A DNA stretch of 64,000 bases from Psococerastis gibbosa (Eukaryota > Arthropoda > Insecta > Psocodea > Psocidae). The DNA lies in NCBI GenBank assembly GCA_963971405.1, contig OZ020487.1, positions 17,705,344 to 17,769,343 on the forward strand. The letters are read 5' to 3'. A program made the position numbers and the translations under genes. The notes under the pieces are model-generated. The model did no database searches. It saw only the letters and a list, made by a program, of their open reading frames with translations, and had not been told where the DNA came from. Below, one piece after another: positions 12,199 to 27,100 of this stretch. The number at the start of each line of letters is the position of its first letter. The first letter of the stretch is position 1.

Positions 12199-15100
12199 TT
12201 AAATAAGTCTCATTGGCGGTATGGAATGTCCCATTTTTCCTACATAGAGCTCAAGTTTATTCATATACGCCAAAACGTACCGCGACGGAGGTGTCCCAAA
12301 CGAATGTCTATCGCCTTCATCAGAGCGAGGGCTAAGAGAGTGTCGGCCGCCATAATGGTCACGTGGTCGTTCTCTGCTGCGTTCATAGCTTCGCTCGCGA
12401 TCTCGACTGCGCTCTCTGCTTCGACCCCTGTCTCGACTCCGACTTCTATCCCGTCCACGATCTCGGTCCCTATCTCCATCTTCATAATGCCGAAGGTACC
12501 TCTCTCGTCGCCGGATCCTTATTGCTATATCTCTCAATTCTGCAGCTCGATCCTGCCGTTCTTGTTCCGCTTTTTCGGCTTTTTCCCGCTCCAACCGCTT
12601 GTCTTGTTTAACTGAAATGAAAAATTATTAATCATGTCCCAGAAAATGCACTTGTTGACTATGATTGAAACTGTTTGCTTCTTAAGCCAATAATGTCATT
12701 AATGTTGTACTTCATATTTTGAGTTACAAACTATCGACCTATGTCTTTAAAAAAAAAAATAGATTATTCGCATATAAACAATTCAATTAATGCATCCGAA
12801 TAACCTTTTTAGTCACCTCATTAGGTAATATCTGTGTTGAGTTAGGCGCATATTCCACCGACCTCGTTTTTGATAGTGAGCATGACATTGACGTGGTAGC
12901 AGACATTTTAAGACTGTCTTTAATGTCTGCTACCACGTCAATGTCATGCTCACTATCAAAAACGAGGTCGGTGCAATTTGCTCCTTACGGCAGGTCACTG
13001 GATCGCACGAACAGCTACCACTATGCCATCGAAGGCCGTTTATTCTCAAAAGGTATCAAACAGTATTTACTTACACTGTCTGCTTAACAAGACTTGCATT
13101 CGCCTCTTCAGCTTCTCTTGCGGAGTTTCACGCGGCTGCCGCTGCAAGGGAAATAGTATTTAATAAAAAAAAATCATTACATAAGGGTGGCAGGTAAGTA
13201 CGCCAGTTTTCATTTTAATACGGAAAATTGTTAAAAGACGTTGCCTGCATAGCATCATTCAAATGACTGTAAGTTTAATATATGCCTTTATAAAGCGAAA
13301 TCAAAAGTTATGGTACGAGCAAGTTTATTTAACAATCTAGAAAATAACGAATTTTACTGATTTTCAGTATGACAAACACAGCATGACAAATACAACAAGA
13401 GCCGACGCATTATGAAGGTGTGCAGGTCCCTAAAATTCATTCTTTTCCACGAAAGCTTATAACGGTTAGAACCAATATAATATTAACGTACTATTACTAC
13501 AAAGAAACCATGTTTTTTAATTAACAGTGAGAATCAGTATGAGCGGAATATTGTAGATTTCTATACTTAATCCGGTGCATTTACCTGTACTTCTTTAGCT
13601 TGTATCACAGTGAAACTGTTCTATGAATAATCCATTAAAAAAGTAATAGACTGTTGCACACACTACATTAATACAATACTTGGTTTAGTAGAAATATTAC
13701 TTAGGGCTTACAACTTCATCACCAATCGAAATGGCTCATAAAATCTATTACTAATGGTAGACAATTCATTGGACTTCCAGTACGTACGTACGTACGTAGT
13801 GTACAATAGATAGTTCTATAGACAGCACGTTCCTGACAATTCGAAAATTTTCCCCTTGTTCCCTTGTAAGAAGTAAAGTGCATTGTCGGTAGGCCAGTTA
13901 AAATAAAATATCTCATGACAAACCAATCAATGGATGGATCAATGGATAATTTTGATGGCCCATATTTTGTGTGAAATTCAATTTAGTAAAAAAAAACCAT
14001 ACTGGGGGTACTCCGATTCACTCTTAATACCCTATATCAGCTGATGTGTTAGCGCCACTAATAGAAAAATATTAAATGCATGACAAAGTGGTCTCAAACG
14101 AGATCCAATAAATATATCTTGGCTAATTCACCTACTTCCAACTTGAGGCTACTCATTTTTCAAATGAGCCATTTAAAAAACACATAAATACATTTAAAAT
14201 ACACACGGACAACGACTGGGAAAATTGTCACTGGAGCAAATGAGTTGGCGCAAAATCCCAGAGTCTACTTCAGAAGATTTCTGGCAGCCCTCACACAAAT
14301 GCACTGTTTTCCCAGCCAGCGAGACAGAAATCTTTTGAAGTGCGTTCAGAAATAGGCTGTTTTTTTTGCATCAACCATTACAGTCTAAGATCCCTATGCA
14401 AAATAATACCCCCATGACATACATTCATTATTTATATATCACATGAAAGTTAATTTTTTTTTCTGTTTGTTATGGTATAGCGTTTCCTAATTAAATCTGG
14501 CCGCAAGTGAGGGTTGCTGGCTGTTAAAGACGGTAAATATTTCAAGTTGAGTGAGAGAAATAGAGCGTAACATCACTAGTCAGACGAGGATAGAATTACG
14601 AACTCCAAAACAGCGTGGTTATTATGATAACATAATACAAATGTCGCGGTTGTTTACAACACTAGGAGTGGGCAAAATTATATACGCGCTATCTCTTTCT
14701 TATTTTACCCTAAAGATTAACCGTCTTTAACTGCCAGTAACCCTCACTTGTGGCCAGATTTAATTAGGAAACCCTATACCATAATAAACAGCAAAAAAAA
14801 TCACATGCCACATTTTGATAGGCAACCTAGATATACATACGTATATTCTCCTAATCATAATGTGTAAAGTTTGGTTTTTAGGAAATACTCGATTTAGGGT
14901 ACCATTTTGCAGTGCGATCTAGTACTATTACGCTCCAATGACAAAGTTCCCAGCAGCGTTGCGATCGTCCATGTGTACCGGGCCTATTAAATTGTTTATT
15001 GCCGAGTGACCGAATTTAATCATGCAGGACAGCTGTTCTATTTAGCATCCCTACTCAACATGTGTGACATTCGGTCAAGCCAAATGCAGAAAAGGTCAAA

Positions 15101-18100
15101 CATGTAGAGCAATTTTATTGTTGGACGGTGCGATGCCGCAACGGAATAATATTGATTCTTACTGACTTTGGCCGCAGATTTAACATCACTTCTACCGCTC
15201 ACACTTCCACAACCTCGTCCCACTCTGAAACAAAATCAAATAAATAAGCCAAGTTTAGCCATCCGTCATCTTCTTAGCAATTGGAAACACAGTGCTTTGT
15301 GTTGAAATTATTAACTCGCAGCAACCGGCAGTCCGAGCAATGTCAATGCTGTATTTTCTATGGTTAGATGGGATTTGTCAATTGTGTGCTATACTCAGAC
15401 CATAGCGAAGCAAATAAATAGGTCAATGCATTAAAATGGGTTTTCAAAAATTGTGAAGTAGCCTATTAGTGTTAGTGAAGGCCACGTGTCACATATCGAA
15501 ATGTAGAGGGGCATTTTTCCGAATTCAAGGGCTATTTTTCACGGCTCTACAATCGATATTTCCTGTGAAAATCGACTTTGCAGCAAATAAGCTGTAGTGG
15601 GGGCACTCCGAATTGCTCTTAAAGAAAATCATTTCCTTTTAAAAAAAAGTCATGAGGAACAAAGTAGTAGCAATACACAGTAGGTGGCACAATATGTCAC
15701 AAGGCTTAAACGTGCCCCAAAATACGAAAGAAAAACACATTAAAAAACATACAGATTTGAATTTCTTTGCAGGCCACTGGAAATTTCATAGTTCATTTAA
15801 TAAAAGTTAAATAAATTGTGAAGGCCACATGTCATAATAGGGGTCTTCACAGTGTTCGTGTTATCGAGTTATACCTAGTTAAGTGTGTTATATCAAGTTA
15901 AGTTAACACACCGAAAACCCGATAACCAAGCTAACCAGTGTGCTATCCTAAACGCACTTCCAAGTTAGTTAAGTGTGCTATTTAGCTTGCGCTGCGATCG
16001 CTAGCTCAGGTTTGACCGCCGCCATCTTTGTTTATGTTGATTGATTTGAAACACGCCTTTAAAATTTTGTAGAATTTAAATATATTTGCATAATCTATTA
16101 TCACAAGCAATTACCGTAAATACTTAAAATTATAATAACCAAAATGAACTAAAAATGTAAACAAATGAGGCACTAGAATAGAGTTCTGCCACTTTCTTTA
16201 CAACCGTGCCACGAACGTCTGACTACTACCACGTTGTTTACCCTGTTAAATGTTTTTGATATAGCATGATAACTCACTCCCGAGGTCCACTCACGATTGT
16301 GTTTTAACTTGGATAGCACATCTAACACGATAACTCGATAACACCAACACTGTGAAGACCCCTAATATCGAAATATCCCAAAATATTTTTCACCATCAAT
16401 TTAAGTTTAATAAAAGTTAATAAAAGTGCATTTCTCTATCTACAACACCAGGGTCGAACTAGAGTGAAGGCTTCACCATAACGACGCTAAATATTTAAGG
16501 GGACCCGCTATTATCGTAACCGGAGTAATCCTATACGAATCAGGCCCATTGGCCAACTATAAATTTTTGCCAACTCTCTCATCCAGTAACTTACTCGTCT
16601 TTTATGGCTCCTGAAGAAGTAGCAGATTCCTGAGCTTCATCTTCGCTCGAAATATCAATAGAAGACGACGAATCCTTTCGATTCCTTCCATAATACCTAA
16701 GGAGATGAAATGCAGTAAGTAACAGCTACACTATCCCTTTTTTTAATTCCGGATATTCCATTTAATGCCTAGTACGTACTGCACATAAGAACGGGTAACT
16801 AAAGCAGCGTACATGTTTTATATCAATTAACTTGCAGGTATTCTGTCTGAGTTAAAACATGCACAGGAGCCAATATATAAGTCAGTAGGATACAAACAAT
16901 TACTGACAATGATGAATAGAGATATGAGGAAACGTGTAGAGGCTAAATGGCGGCTGAACTCGCGTCCATGTATTCCCCATTTCCTTCTTTTAAATGAATG
17001 CTGAGTTAGCACTTCAGACAATTAGTTCAGATAGGCTGATTAGGCGGGGTTTCCACCGACCTCTCATTGCAGAATGCAAATGACATTGACGTGGTAGCAG
17101 ACATTCAAGACTTATTAATGATATCTGCTACCACGTCAATGTCATTTGCATTCTGCAATGAGAGGTCGGTGGAAACCCCGCCGTAGGAAAAAACAAACCT
17201 CGGGACTGCAGGCTGAACTTCCGCTTTGTCTGTGGTTGGAGTCAGAGGTGCGCGACGCGGCGGGCTGCTGAGTTTACTTGCACGGCTCTGAGACACTGAC
17301 GGGCTCCTACAATAAAACAACCGTGACAAACCCCAACAGGCCACCATAATGTCTGTATTTTTTTTTTTTTTTTTTTAAATATAAAACTCAATTTTATTCC
17401 AAGAAAGGCTCGGCGAAAAGTTGGACACTAATAATAATTAATCAAAAACAGTCAAGTGCTCTTTCACTACCCAACCATCCAGTTTAGCTTGAATTTGATC
17501 TGACTATTTGCGTCATTCTAATTTTAATCGGCAAGGTGTCAACAGGCTATCAAGATGGTCATCCACAGACAATAAACGATTCCGCGGTTGTTTTTGTTTC
17601 CTAGTGTAAGGTGGTTCTCGCCATAAGCCCAATACACTTAAAATCAGGTTGTTAAGGTGACTCAGACAATCAACTTTTCATGACCCAAGATCTCTGCGCC
17701 TCATTTTCGCATGAGCAGAAAAAATTTCACACCTGGAAACATTTCCTCCATAATGATTTGACAAATACCACCTACGTTACATCGGCAATACCTGGCTCAT
17801 GGTTAATTAGGGGCGATCTACTCTTTTTATTATCGCTGGTTGTGAGTTATTTTTAAACAAATGTGAATCTCCAATTTAACAGCGAGATTGCTATTTAAAT
17901 ATTTACTGGGGCTCTAAGACTCCCACAATAGTCGTATTATTTATTTATAATTGTATTACCTAGATTTGGACTTTGACCAGGAACGCGACCTGGACCGGGA
18001 GTACCTCCTTCTCATATATGAAGGACTTCTACTGCGGCGTCTGCTGCGTGACCGAGATCTTCTATAACGATGCCTGAAAAAATAAGCACATGGTTGCTTC

Positions 18101-21100
18101 GTTTTTTTATTTTTATAAAGCCATATTTCACAAGAAATATTCATTGTAGAGCTATACAAAATATCATAGGTATTTGCAGAAATAATTCTCTTCATTTTGA
18201 TACATGACTGTGGAGAAGTATACCAATATAATAATGTATTGATAACCAAAAATTGGTTGTCTGTAAGTCGGTTGCATAGTCGGTTTACGGATGATAATCT
18301 AACGTGACAACGCCTAAATTACTAAATCTTACATAAATAATATATGGCTGAAAAGAGAAAGAAAGGTGGAAAAGCCCTTAAGTAGTTTGAATTTTAAAAA
18401 TAGATAATAACGCGGCCGAAAGAGGCCGATTTTTGTTGAAAATCGTGCGCACCTCCTGACGTTTCATACCCCCAAAGCCAAACCCCTTGCTTGATCACCA
18501 CAAATATAGCATTGCCTGATAGAGGAAGAATAAACGAAGAGATGGGTATAATTTAAATTACGATCCATCTGCCCGAAAAATTGCTTTAAACCAGCCCATG
18601 CAATTCAAATGGGATTGCTGGAAATGCGTCATTTTTTACTAATTTTGTTTCCACTCGTGTTGTGAAGTCAAGGGGTAAATTTGAAACTATGTTTTTATAC
18701 TCGTTTGAAACCTTAATTTATGCTGCTTCTAATGAGACATTAAAAATTCTTTTCGTTTGAAAATTGCAGGCTGTGGAATTTATTTACCCTATGCATGTAA
18801 TTGGAAAAGTACCCTTTGAACCTGTTCTCCGCCGAAACACGGATGGCTTATACACTAACCTGACCCTGAACGAAGAGACGGATATTAAAACTGAATATGT
18901 CTGGAAAGAGTAAGAAAGGTGGAAAAGAACTAAAGTAGTTTGAAGTTTCCAAATTCATTTAAACACTCCCAAAAAGGCCTATTTTCGATTAAAATCGGCA
19001 AATTCGGGCGCACCTCCTCACGTTTCCACCCCCCAAAGTCGAACCCCTTGCCCTATCACAACAAATATAGCATGGCCTGAAAGAGGAAGAATAGATGAAG
19101 ACATGGGTATATTACTTTAAACCCGCGTTACGGATGACGTCACACTTTTCGTACATGCACTCAGTGTTCCAGCCAGGGCTCATCGATTTATTAGACGTTG
19201 TCACGTCAAAAATCAACAATACATTGTAATAGCAGTGATTGTACATATCACATATCTATGCCTTCTATTGCCTAGAGTTCTATATAGCAGAGAGCACCAA
19301 AAATACTTTTTGAATCCTGGGGCCAAGCCTCCTAAAACCAGCCATTGAAAAAACGTACCAAGTGGTCCAAGGATTAAAAAAAAATATTTTTGGCGCACTC
19401 GAATGCCCTATCTCTCCTATATAGAACTCAATAAATGCCTAGATGGTATTATTGAAGCTCTGCGTTCTACTATGGACATTTCTTGTGAGATTCGCCTACG
19501 GGTATGTACTAAAAATAAAATTAGTAGCGAGGGTGTCCGATTTGCTCTAAATGAATAAAATAACCCTTGATTGCATGTCTGGACCAAAAGCAGTTTCTAA
19601 TTAAAAATTCTCCCTTAGCCAATGGTAAACAAATTCCATTCCTTTCCCTATACACTATCGGGAAATCTGTGGAATTGTACTGGAGTTTACTTGTACATAC
19701 TCTACATGTACCAGAAATAATGTAAACTAATGTCCTCAAGAGATGTGTTTGCAATTTTTATTTTACACCCAGCTAAGAGTAAGAGCCCAAATATGGGCAG
19801 CAAGCTCAATTAATGTAGACATCACTATTGAGTCTCCATCCCACTTGCCTTTGCAATGCATTTTTTAATGGAATTTCAAAACAAACTAACCCATATGAAG
19901 AAAACACGAATAGGCTGGCTAACAATAACAAAATGATTTATATTAGTCCCTTTTATTTACAGAATACATATACAATAAGAAAAGCTTTTAAAGAACGAGG
20001 TTGAGGACGAAAGTTGTAATCAGGGAACCAATGGCACCAGTTGTAAGAACAAATCTCAAGGATTTATGCCACTGCGGCGTTTCAGTAAGCAAGACGTCGT
20101 GAACAAGTGCAGCGGCGAGGCCTCCAGAGGTAAATAACAGTCCCATAGATGTTGGTAAAGTCAGCGCAGTCCATCCAAGAAGTTGAGGAGTCACTGCCCA
20201 ACCAAGGCGGCACAAAGTGGGCTTATCGCGTGCGACAGCATCGCCCCAGTTGGCACCACCCAAAAAAGCGAGGATAGTGGCTCCATAAGCCAATTCAGAG
20301 AAAATGAGACCATCAACTGCAACTCCATTCAGCACTGTCAAAATAGGTACGGCTGCAAATGGTAATAGTCCAGCAGCACCTAACACCAGAGCCGGTTGGG
20401 GAGCCTCCTTCACTTTTCTATACTGAGCCTCTCGTAGAACTTCAGATACTAGTTTTCCAATGTCAGCTCCTCGCACTTTGCCACTCTTCGTTTTTTCGAG
20501 TATATTCGTTACGGTAGCGTTCTCCTTTTGCTTTCGGTTAGAAGTGTAAATGGTGGAAATGCAAGTCCTCTGGGCAGTAGGTCGGTTTGCCAAAACAGCA
20601 AGGTTTCGACGCATTAACACAGACACAAGAGCCATAATGCTGAAATATAGCACCACGAAACCTCAATTCTCTGCAACTAACCGCAAACATTTTTGACACA
20701 TTTAATAATTGACATTTATAATTGTTTATATTTATGCATATATATTATATTATATAATGAATTATTCACTATGAATATTAAGGTTATTGGACAGCAGGTT
20801 ATATGTTGTTAATCATTCTGGGTTTATCGCACAGACAAATAATTAATATAATGGTTTATCGCGTCTTGATTAATGCATTACGTTAACAATTATTGCCCAC
20901 ATAAAATATTATTACGTTTTTGGGTACTACCCTATAGCCTATCTGTAGGTGGTTATTGATGATATCTCCTTCCATATATTTAAGCCTAAGGGTTATAAAA
21001 AAATTACTATTGGATACAAATGATTTTGATGTCAGACATAGAGCCGAACATCCATGCTTGAGCCACTTGAAATAGTTTTTTTATTCATCTAAATATATCC

Positions 21101-24100
21101 TGACGACAGAACTAAATTATCACCCAAGACTGCGATACTAAAATTGACAAAGCTATACAGTGACACAAGCTTCCTACAAATAGATTCAAATTTATTGGTA
21201 GTTTGCCGGCAATATTTCCGCAAATTGTAACTCTAAATACGGCGTTTACGCCATTCAATACTGTGTCAAAAATGTTTGCTGAAAATCCAGGATTCATACA
21301 AAGATAAATGCACAAAAAGCCACTTGTAATCTGTGAACTACAAATTAAAAAAAAAACACTTCAAAAGGACATTTGGAAAATTTTTCGTGAAAATGAAAAT
21401 TAACAACTTCACACGAGTCTTCTGCTAAACCGTGGAATTAGACTGTGTGCGCCAAAATTTAAAAACCCACTTCTCGATTTATTTATATTTCCAGCACAAA
21501 CTTTTTATCTTCATACATCAGCTTTCGCAGAGGAAAAAGCCAGCGTCCGACCAATCAAAAAATTGGGTTTCTTGTCGATTTTGGAAACTGGTCCGAAGCC
21601 TACCGCACGAAAGTGCACTGGTTTACCCTAGACACGCCGGATCATAGAAATCCTCTGGGCTTGTACCAACCAATCACCGAGACCTATCCCTACAATGGAA
21701 AAGAAGTCGGCAAATCACGACTGCGGGAATCGTTCGTGTGTACCAGGCCTTAAGGTAAACATAATTAACATTAATAATTTTAGCGATACGTCATAATGGA
21801 CATCATTCCATATGTCCATCCAATAGACCATGATAGGATTCGAACAAAAGACACAAGAAAAAACAAATAAGAAAAGAACCGGTCCGAGTTTACTCGAACA
21901 TGCTTTCCAATTTATCAAGTAGTAGCTGGAGAAAATGAGTAATTTCATGGTAAATAATTTTCCTATAGTTCAATTTGGGGCATCTCGGGGGGGAGGGGGG
22001 ATGTTCACTCACCTGACGTCACTGGAGGTGACAAATTACCACACAGCAATAATGGCAGGGCACACAATGCATTTGACCGTGAATTTTCTATCATTTTTTC
22101 AAAGACATTTTTTTGCACAAAACCAAATAATTTTAAATAAATAAACCTCAAAACGTGTAAATCCGTTGAAATCTCGGAATTGAAAATTTCGACCATCACA
22201 AAGCTTTCCTTATACTAGGTATAAATTGGAAAGCAAAAAAATATTGATGAGGCATATTATAAAGCGTTCTTATTACTTGTCGTAATTGAGACCGCATTTA
22301 TAATATCGTCGTATAACAATTTAAATCCAAAGTCGTTACGCACTATGTTATTGAAGTGAAACTTCTATATGGAAGGGGGGGTATTAGGATTTTTTCACTT
22401 TACTTACACTGATCTGCTACGTGACCTTCGCCGACCTCTGCTACGCGACCGACTTCTTGATCCACTTCGTCGATATCTTCTTGGACTTGGACTTCTTCTA
22501 AAAAATTAAGACAATGAGGTTCTGTAGGGACAGTTTTGGTCACTAGGTTCGCTGACGAAAAACCGATATCCATATAATTCAAAATGGCCACCGTTTGCAT
22601 GTGAAAACTAAGCTCTTAGCATCTAATTAATTCTTTTAACATTTTTTATAATATTTTTACTATGCCTGGACCTTATTTCGCTGCATATAATATATATATA
22701 TATATTCTCCATGATTTATAGAAAAATATCACTTTATAATTATTATAATAATATTATATATTATATATATATATATAATGATATTATTATTATATAATTA
22801 TAATATAATAAAAATAATTTTAAAATATTATTGAGGCTTATGGAAAAATCAACGCTTTGATATCTCAGCAACTAGTGCTGCCATCTATAAAATGACGTCA
22901 CAAATGAACCTCATTGGTGGAAGATTTCAGCTTGCACATGTAGTTGTAAGTCGGGGTTTCCATTGACCTCGTTTTTGAACGTGATATTGACGTGGTAGCA
23001 GACATTTTTAGACTGTCTTTAATGTCTGCTACCACGTCAATATCTCGCTCACGTTCAAAAACGAGGCCAATGGAAACCCCGCCTAATTAGGATGTGCACC
23101 GTAAAACATTGTCACTCCAAAATCTAACCATTTTCATATGTTATTATGTTCAATAAGCAATTTTTTAAAGACGTCTATGCAAGTAGTTGACAATATCATC
23201 ATATTATCATATTAACGTAGTTTACATTTTTGGTGGTGTAATTATTTCATGAAATTTACTGGGGACTGAAATTGCATGCATTGTCAAATTTATGGGAAAA
23301 CAAAAATTAATAATTAATAAAAAGGTTATGTCAACGTATGTAACGTTTTGTTTTTAATCATAGCTTCCCTAATTTCAATGGTTTCTAAATTATCAAGAAG
23401 TTTCCCCTTGTTGGCTACATGTAAGATCTTAAAATTATCGAAGTCACGGGAATGGCTGTGGGTGTTTATATTTATATTTTTTAAGTTTCCACATACGTCA
23501 ATCGTCAATGAGAAATGTGAAATTGAAGGTTTAGCAGACATTAAAGACATACTAAAAATTCTGCGACCACGTCAAAACCATATTTTCATTGACGATTGAC
23601 GTATGTGGAAACCCCGCCTTGTTAGCGCTTCCATTTGTTTATGTTTAAATGTTTATTTCAAAAATTGTTTACTTTATGCGACGCTGTGAGTATCTTGACT
23701 TGACAATGTGTTTGTTTTACCTTGCATACCGTTTTGTTTTTTCTGTTTTCAACTGCACTTGACGATGGCGTGAGCCGAAACCGGTTGTGTTTTTTTTAAT
23801 TTGATTACGTAAAACTGTACTAAGTAATAATTGTTTCACAATGAGTGACAGCAAGTTTTACAAAGTTACTAAGGAGACTATTATGTTTATTCATTGTTAA
23901 GTTTTCGTTTCCTTACTTTGCACGACGAGGAGAAAAGATTTTTCGTGGACGCCTTGAATGAGAATCTCGGGAGCGTGACCTTGACCGGCGTGGTGACTTG
24001 CTATTAGGCCTCGGCAAAGGTGACCTGGCGGGGCTAGATGAAGGAGTTCTAGTCCTATGACAAAAATTAGGATAATTTACCATTTACCAATAATAAGAAA

Positions 24101-27100
24101 CATAAGAAATTCATTCATCCTAGTTTTCTGAATAAAATAGTAACAAATTAAGGAAACTAAGATAGCATACAGATGCAGATGCTAGAACTGTTAGGTAGGG
24201 AGTGTATAGGTAGGGGGTGTATAGGTATAGTCAAGTTTCCGAAAGCCAACAGTGGTGTCCCATTATCTGTAACCTTGAAGAAACCTGTCTAGGCATTGGC
24301 ATAACATGTGGAATACACCGCTTCACATCACAACTCTTGACTTGTTCTGCCAGAGCGTTCAAAAACTGGCTGGTCTGATGCGGGAGTAGGCAAGCCTGTG
24401 AGGCGGTTATTGAGCGACTGCACTTTGGAACCCCCGGATTATGCACACACAAAAAACTACTTTCTTCAGCTACAAAAATAGGGACAGATTTGCTAAGGGC
24501 GGATTCTAATATACTCTTTATAACGTCATTGTTCACTATGTACCTAATCAATGATATTTTTCACTATAGAAAATATCCGATTCGACTAACTGCCACACAA
24601 ACTCCCAGCGTGCCCCACAATTTATATCGAGGTCAAACCGTGTTTTACAGTGTAGCAAAGCGCCAATTTTCTTTTATTTTTCTATATTTTTAACAAAATT
24701 GTGGCATGTTTCCTTTCGTCAACTATTATTTTTAATTTTTGGCAACATAGGGTTTCAATGCATATTTTTTTCGTTGTTTAAATAAATACGCAGGCTTTAT
24801 TCAATGTGATGGTGATCGATAACTGTTATGGTGAAATTGATTTAGGCCTATTCGACGAATTATAGTGAACATTATTGGGGAATGAGGCGCCCCTATGGCG
24901 AACTGTACGGAGTGCTTTATCGGCCGTATTGTAGAGTCTGCCCTAAGCTGTCGATGCTGCCCGTCCTTTAAGGAGATAGGTCTGAAGCAACTGTAACACA
25001 CTATAGGGGGCACAATAGGCCAGCAAAGGCAAAAGAGCTTAAGCTACCTGTGCTGTCCATACATAAAGCTATCTGGATGATTCCAAGATGCGACATCTCG
25101 GAACTGGGCCTACCGTGAACTTTCAATATGTTATAACAGCCTTCACCTTCGAGTTGCTATTGGTAGTGGCTTGTGCTGCACACCAATTACTGGGATAGGT
25201 TTGCCAATCTGAACGGATGGCTCTTCTCCACTGAAACTTGTGATGTAAGTAATTTCACCCCCACTGTCAGGTGAAGGCGATCTAGACTTTGATTTGGAGC
25301 AACTCTTGAATTTTTCGTATGTCGGCGACTGCCTTGCAGCATAGCTGGAAATTAAATTTTTAAATATGAAATCATGTCCCCCTTTTAATTAAATTCAAAA
25401 TGTAATAGGCTTATTATGTTATCTAAGTGCTACGAATCCTGAAATTTTAAACTTGCTTAAAATGTTCGTCATTTACAAACTTTTAACCTATTCAGACATT
25501 CTCCCCCATCGCTTTGTTGCTTTTTGTAATACCTGTTTACATTCATTTTGTCAGCTTGATGATGATTTTTGATTAATAATAAAAAATTTCCAAATTCCAC
25601 AAAGCCACCCTGGAGGTACTTATTGCGATTTAGACTAAGTGTTACTAAATCAATAGAAATCATTCAAAATACCTTGGAGGACTAACCACTCTTCCAACTA
25701 GACGCTTCTCTCTGTAAGCTTGCCGCTCTCTACGAGCACGTCGGCCCTGTAACATTAAATATGAAATTGACATAAACTACTCGTGCGTAAAAACTACTAA
25801 CATTAGCATTAGAATCAGAATTAAAATAAAAAAGAAAATATGAACCAGTCCAGAAAATATTATCTTACAAAACAATTATCTTGTGGCAAAAATGTTTCGA
25901 TAAATATTTTTTTTGGTTTTCCTGCCTGCATTTCTGATTTAAGCTACCCTGTCAGCCTGGTGGGGGGAGTGAGTCTGTTTGTTAACTTGAGGCACCCGCA
26001 CCCTAAGGGCAGACTCCTTCACCTCAGGGAGAAGGGGAGTGACTGACAGGGTGGACCTCCTGATTATAGTGTATTCCAAACCACTTGGGGAACATAGTTA
26101 AGTCCCACAATTAATTTGGAGTTGGAGGTAACCAGGACGCAGCACGCACTTTAACTGACAAGTTAATCTCAGCACGTTGTCATGTACTACCATGTCTCCC
26201 TACCAGCGTTGTGCACACTACCAAGTTTACTGCAGTGTTGAACAGGCTCTGTTCTGGTGGATGCAACTTGGTATTGCTGTTGGCGTTACGATAAATATAA
26301 TAAGAACTAATGCATTTTGAGGTGCTGAATAAAGGAATATTGTTTTTCAAATAACCTACCGAGTACATGGCCTTCTCCTCTTCCTGCTCTCTGGCAAGAC
26401 GCAGCGTCTCCTGTTCCTCAACGTCATTAATGAGGTAAGAGTAAAAATCATTGCTGACGAGACCAAACCGCTGACCAATTCGATTAAGCTCGTGTGCGCT
26501 GGATGTATCTACTTCACTCAAATCCAGACATAAGTCTGTAAATAACAACGTAAAGTCAAATTTTTTTTTAGCGTACAATTTGTCTTATTGATTATTGATA
26601 AACAAAATGGAGCAGGAGAATTCGGAATGACCCGACTCTGGCCATGAAAGACGTTGTAATTATTTCATACTCAGGGGCGTGAAGTTGGGGGGGGGGGGGC
26701 AAGTTGGACCGTGCCCAGCTCCTTGGGGGGGGGCTGCCCCCCCCAGCCTCGAGCCTTGTAAGACGTGGTTTATACCTCATGGTCCCCTTTGCAGCAATAT
26801 GAACATAAGCATTCCTTTTTTAGATTTGTAAAATCTACAGCTATATTTTAAAACTATTAAAATGCGTAAAACCCTCCTATTTTGTTGTTATATTTTTTAT
26901 TTTTCCTCAAATCCTGCCTGATGACGTCATAAGGTCTACTTAGTTTTGCCCCCGCCATCATTCTAAAACTTTACGCCTACGCATACTGTACATATCATCT
27001 GAAGCATCTGCCTCAGCGAACGCGTGGATGCTGTCCACCTACTAACGTGTCAATCAATCCAGAGCCCTATCAATGACAACCCATCACTATAATGACAGGG

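Noticed and set aside
12226..12615. Plus-strand ORFs of about 130 and 82 codons
   Set aside because: They are antisense shadows of the low-complexity RD/RS-coding last exon of CLASRP.
20636..20656. TMEM69-like start at 20656
   Set aside because: It would begin with GTG, which is not expected as a eukaryotic start; the ATG at 20635 has a good context and gives the presequence.
24231..24551. 106-codon minus-strand ORF in CLASRP intron 7
   Set aside because: No family resemblance, no fit with CLASRP phases, and flanked by repeats; likely chance.
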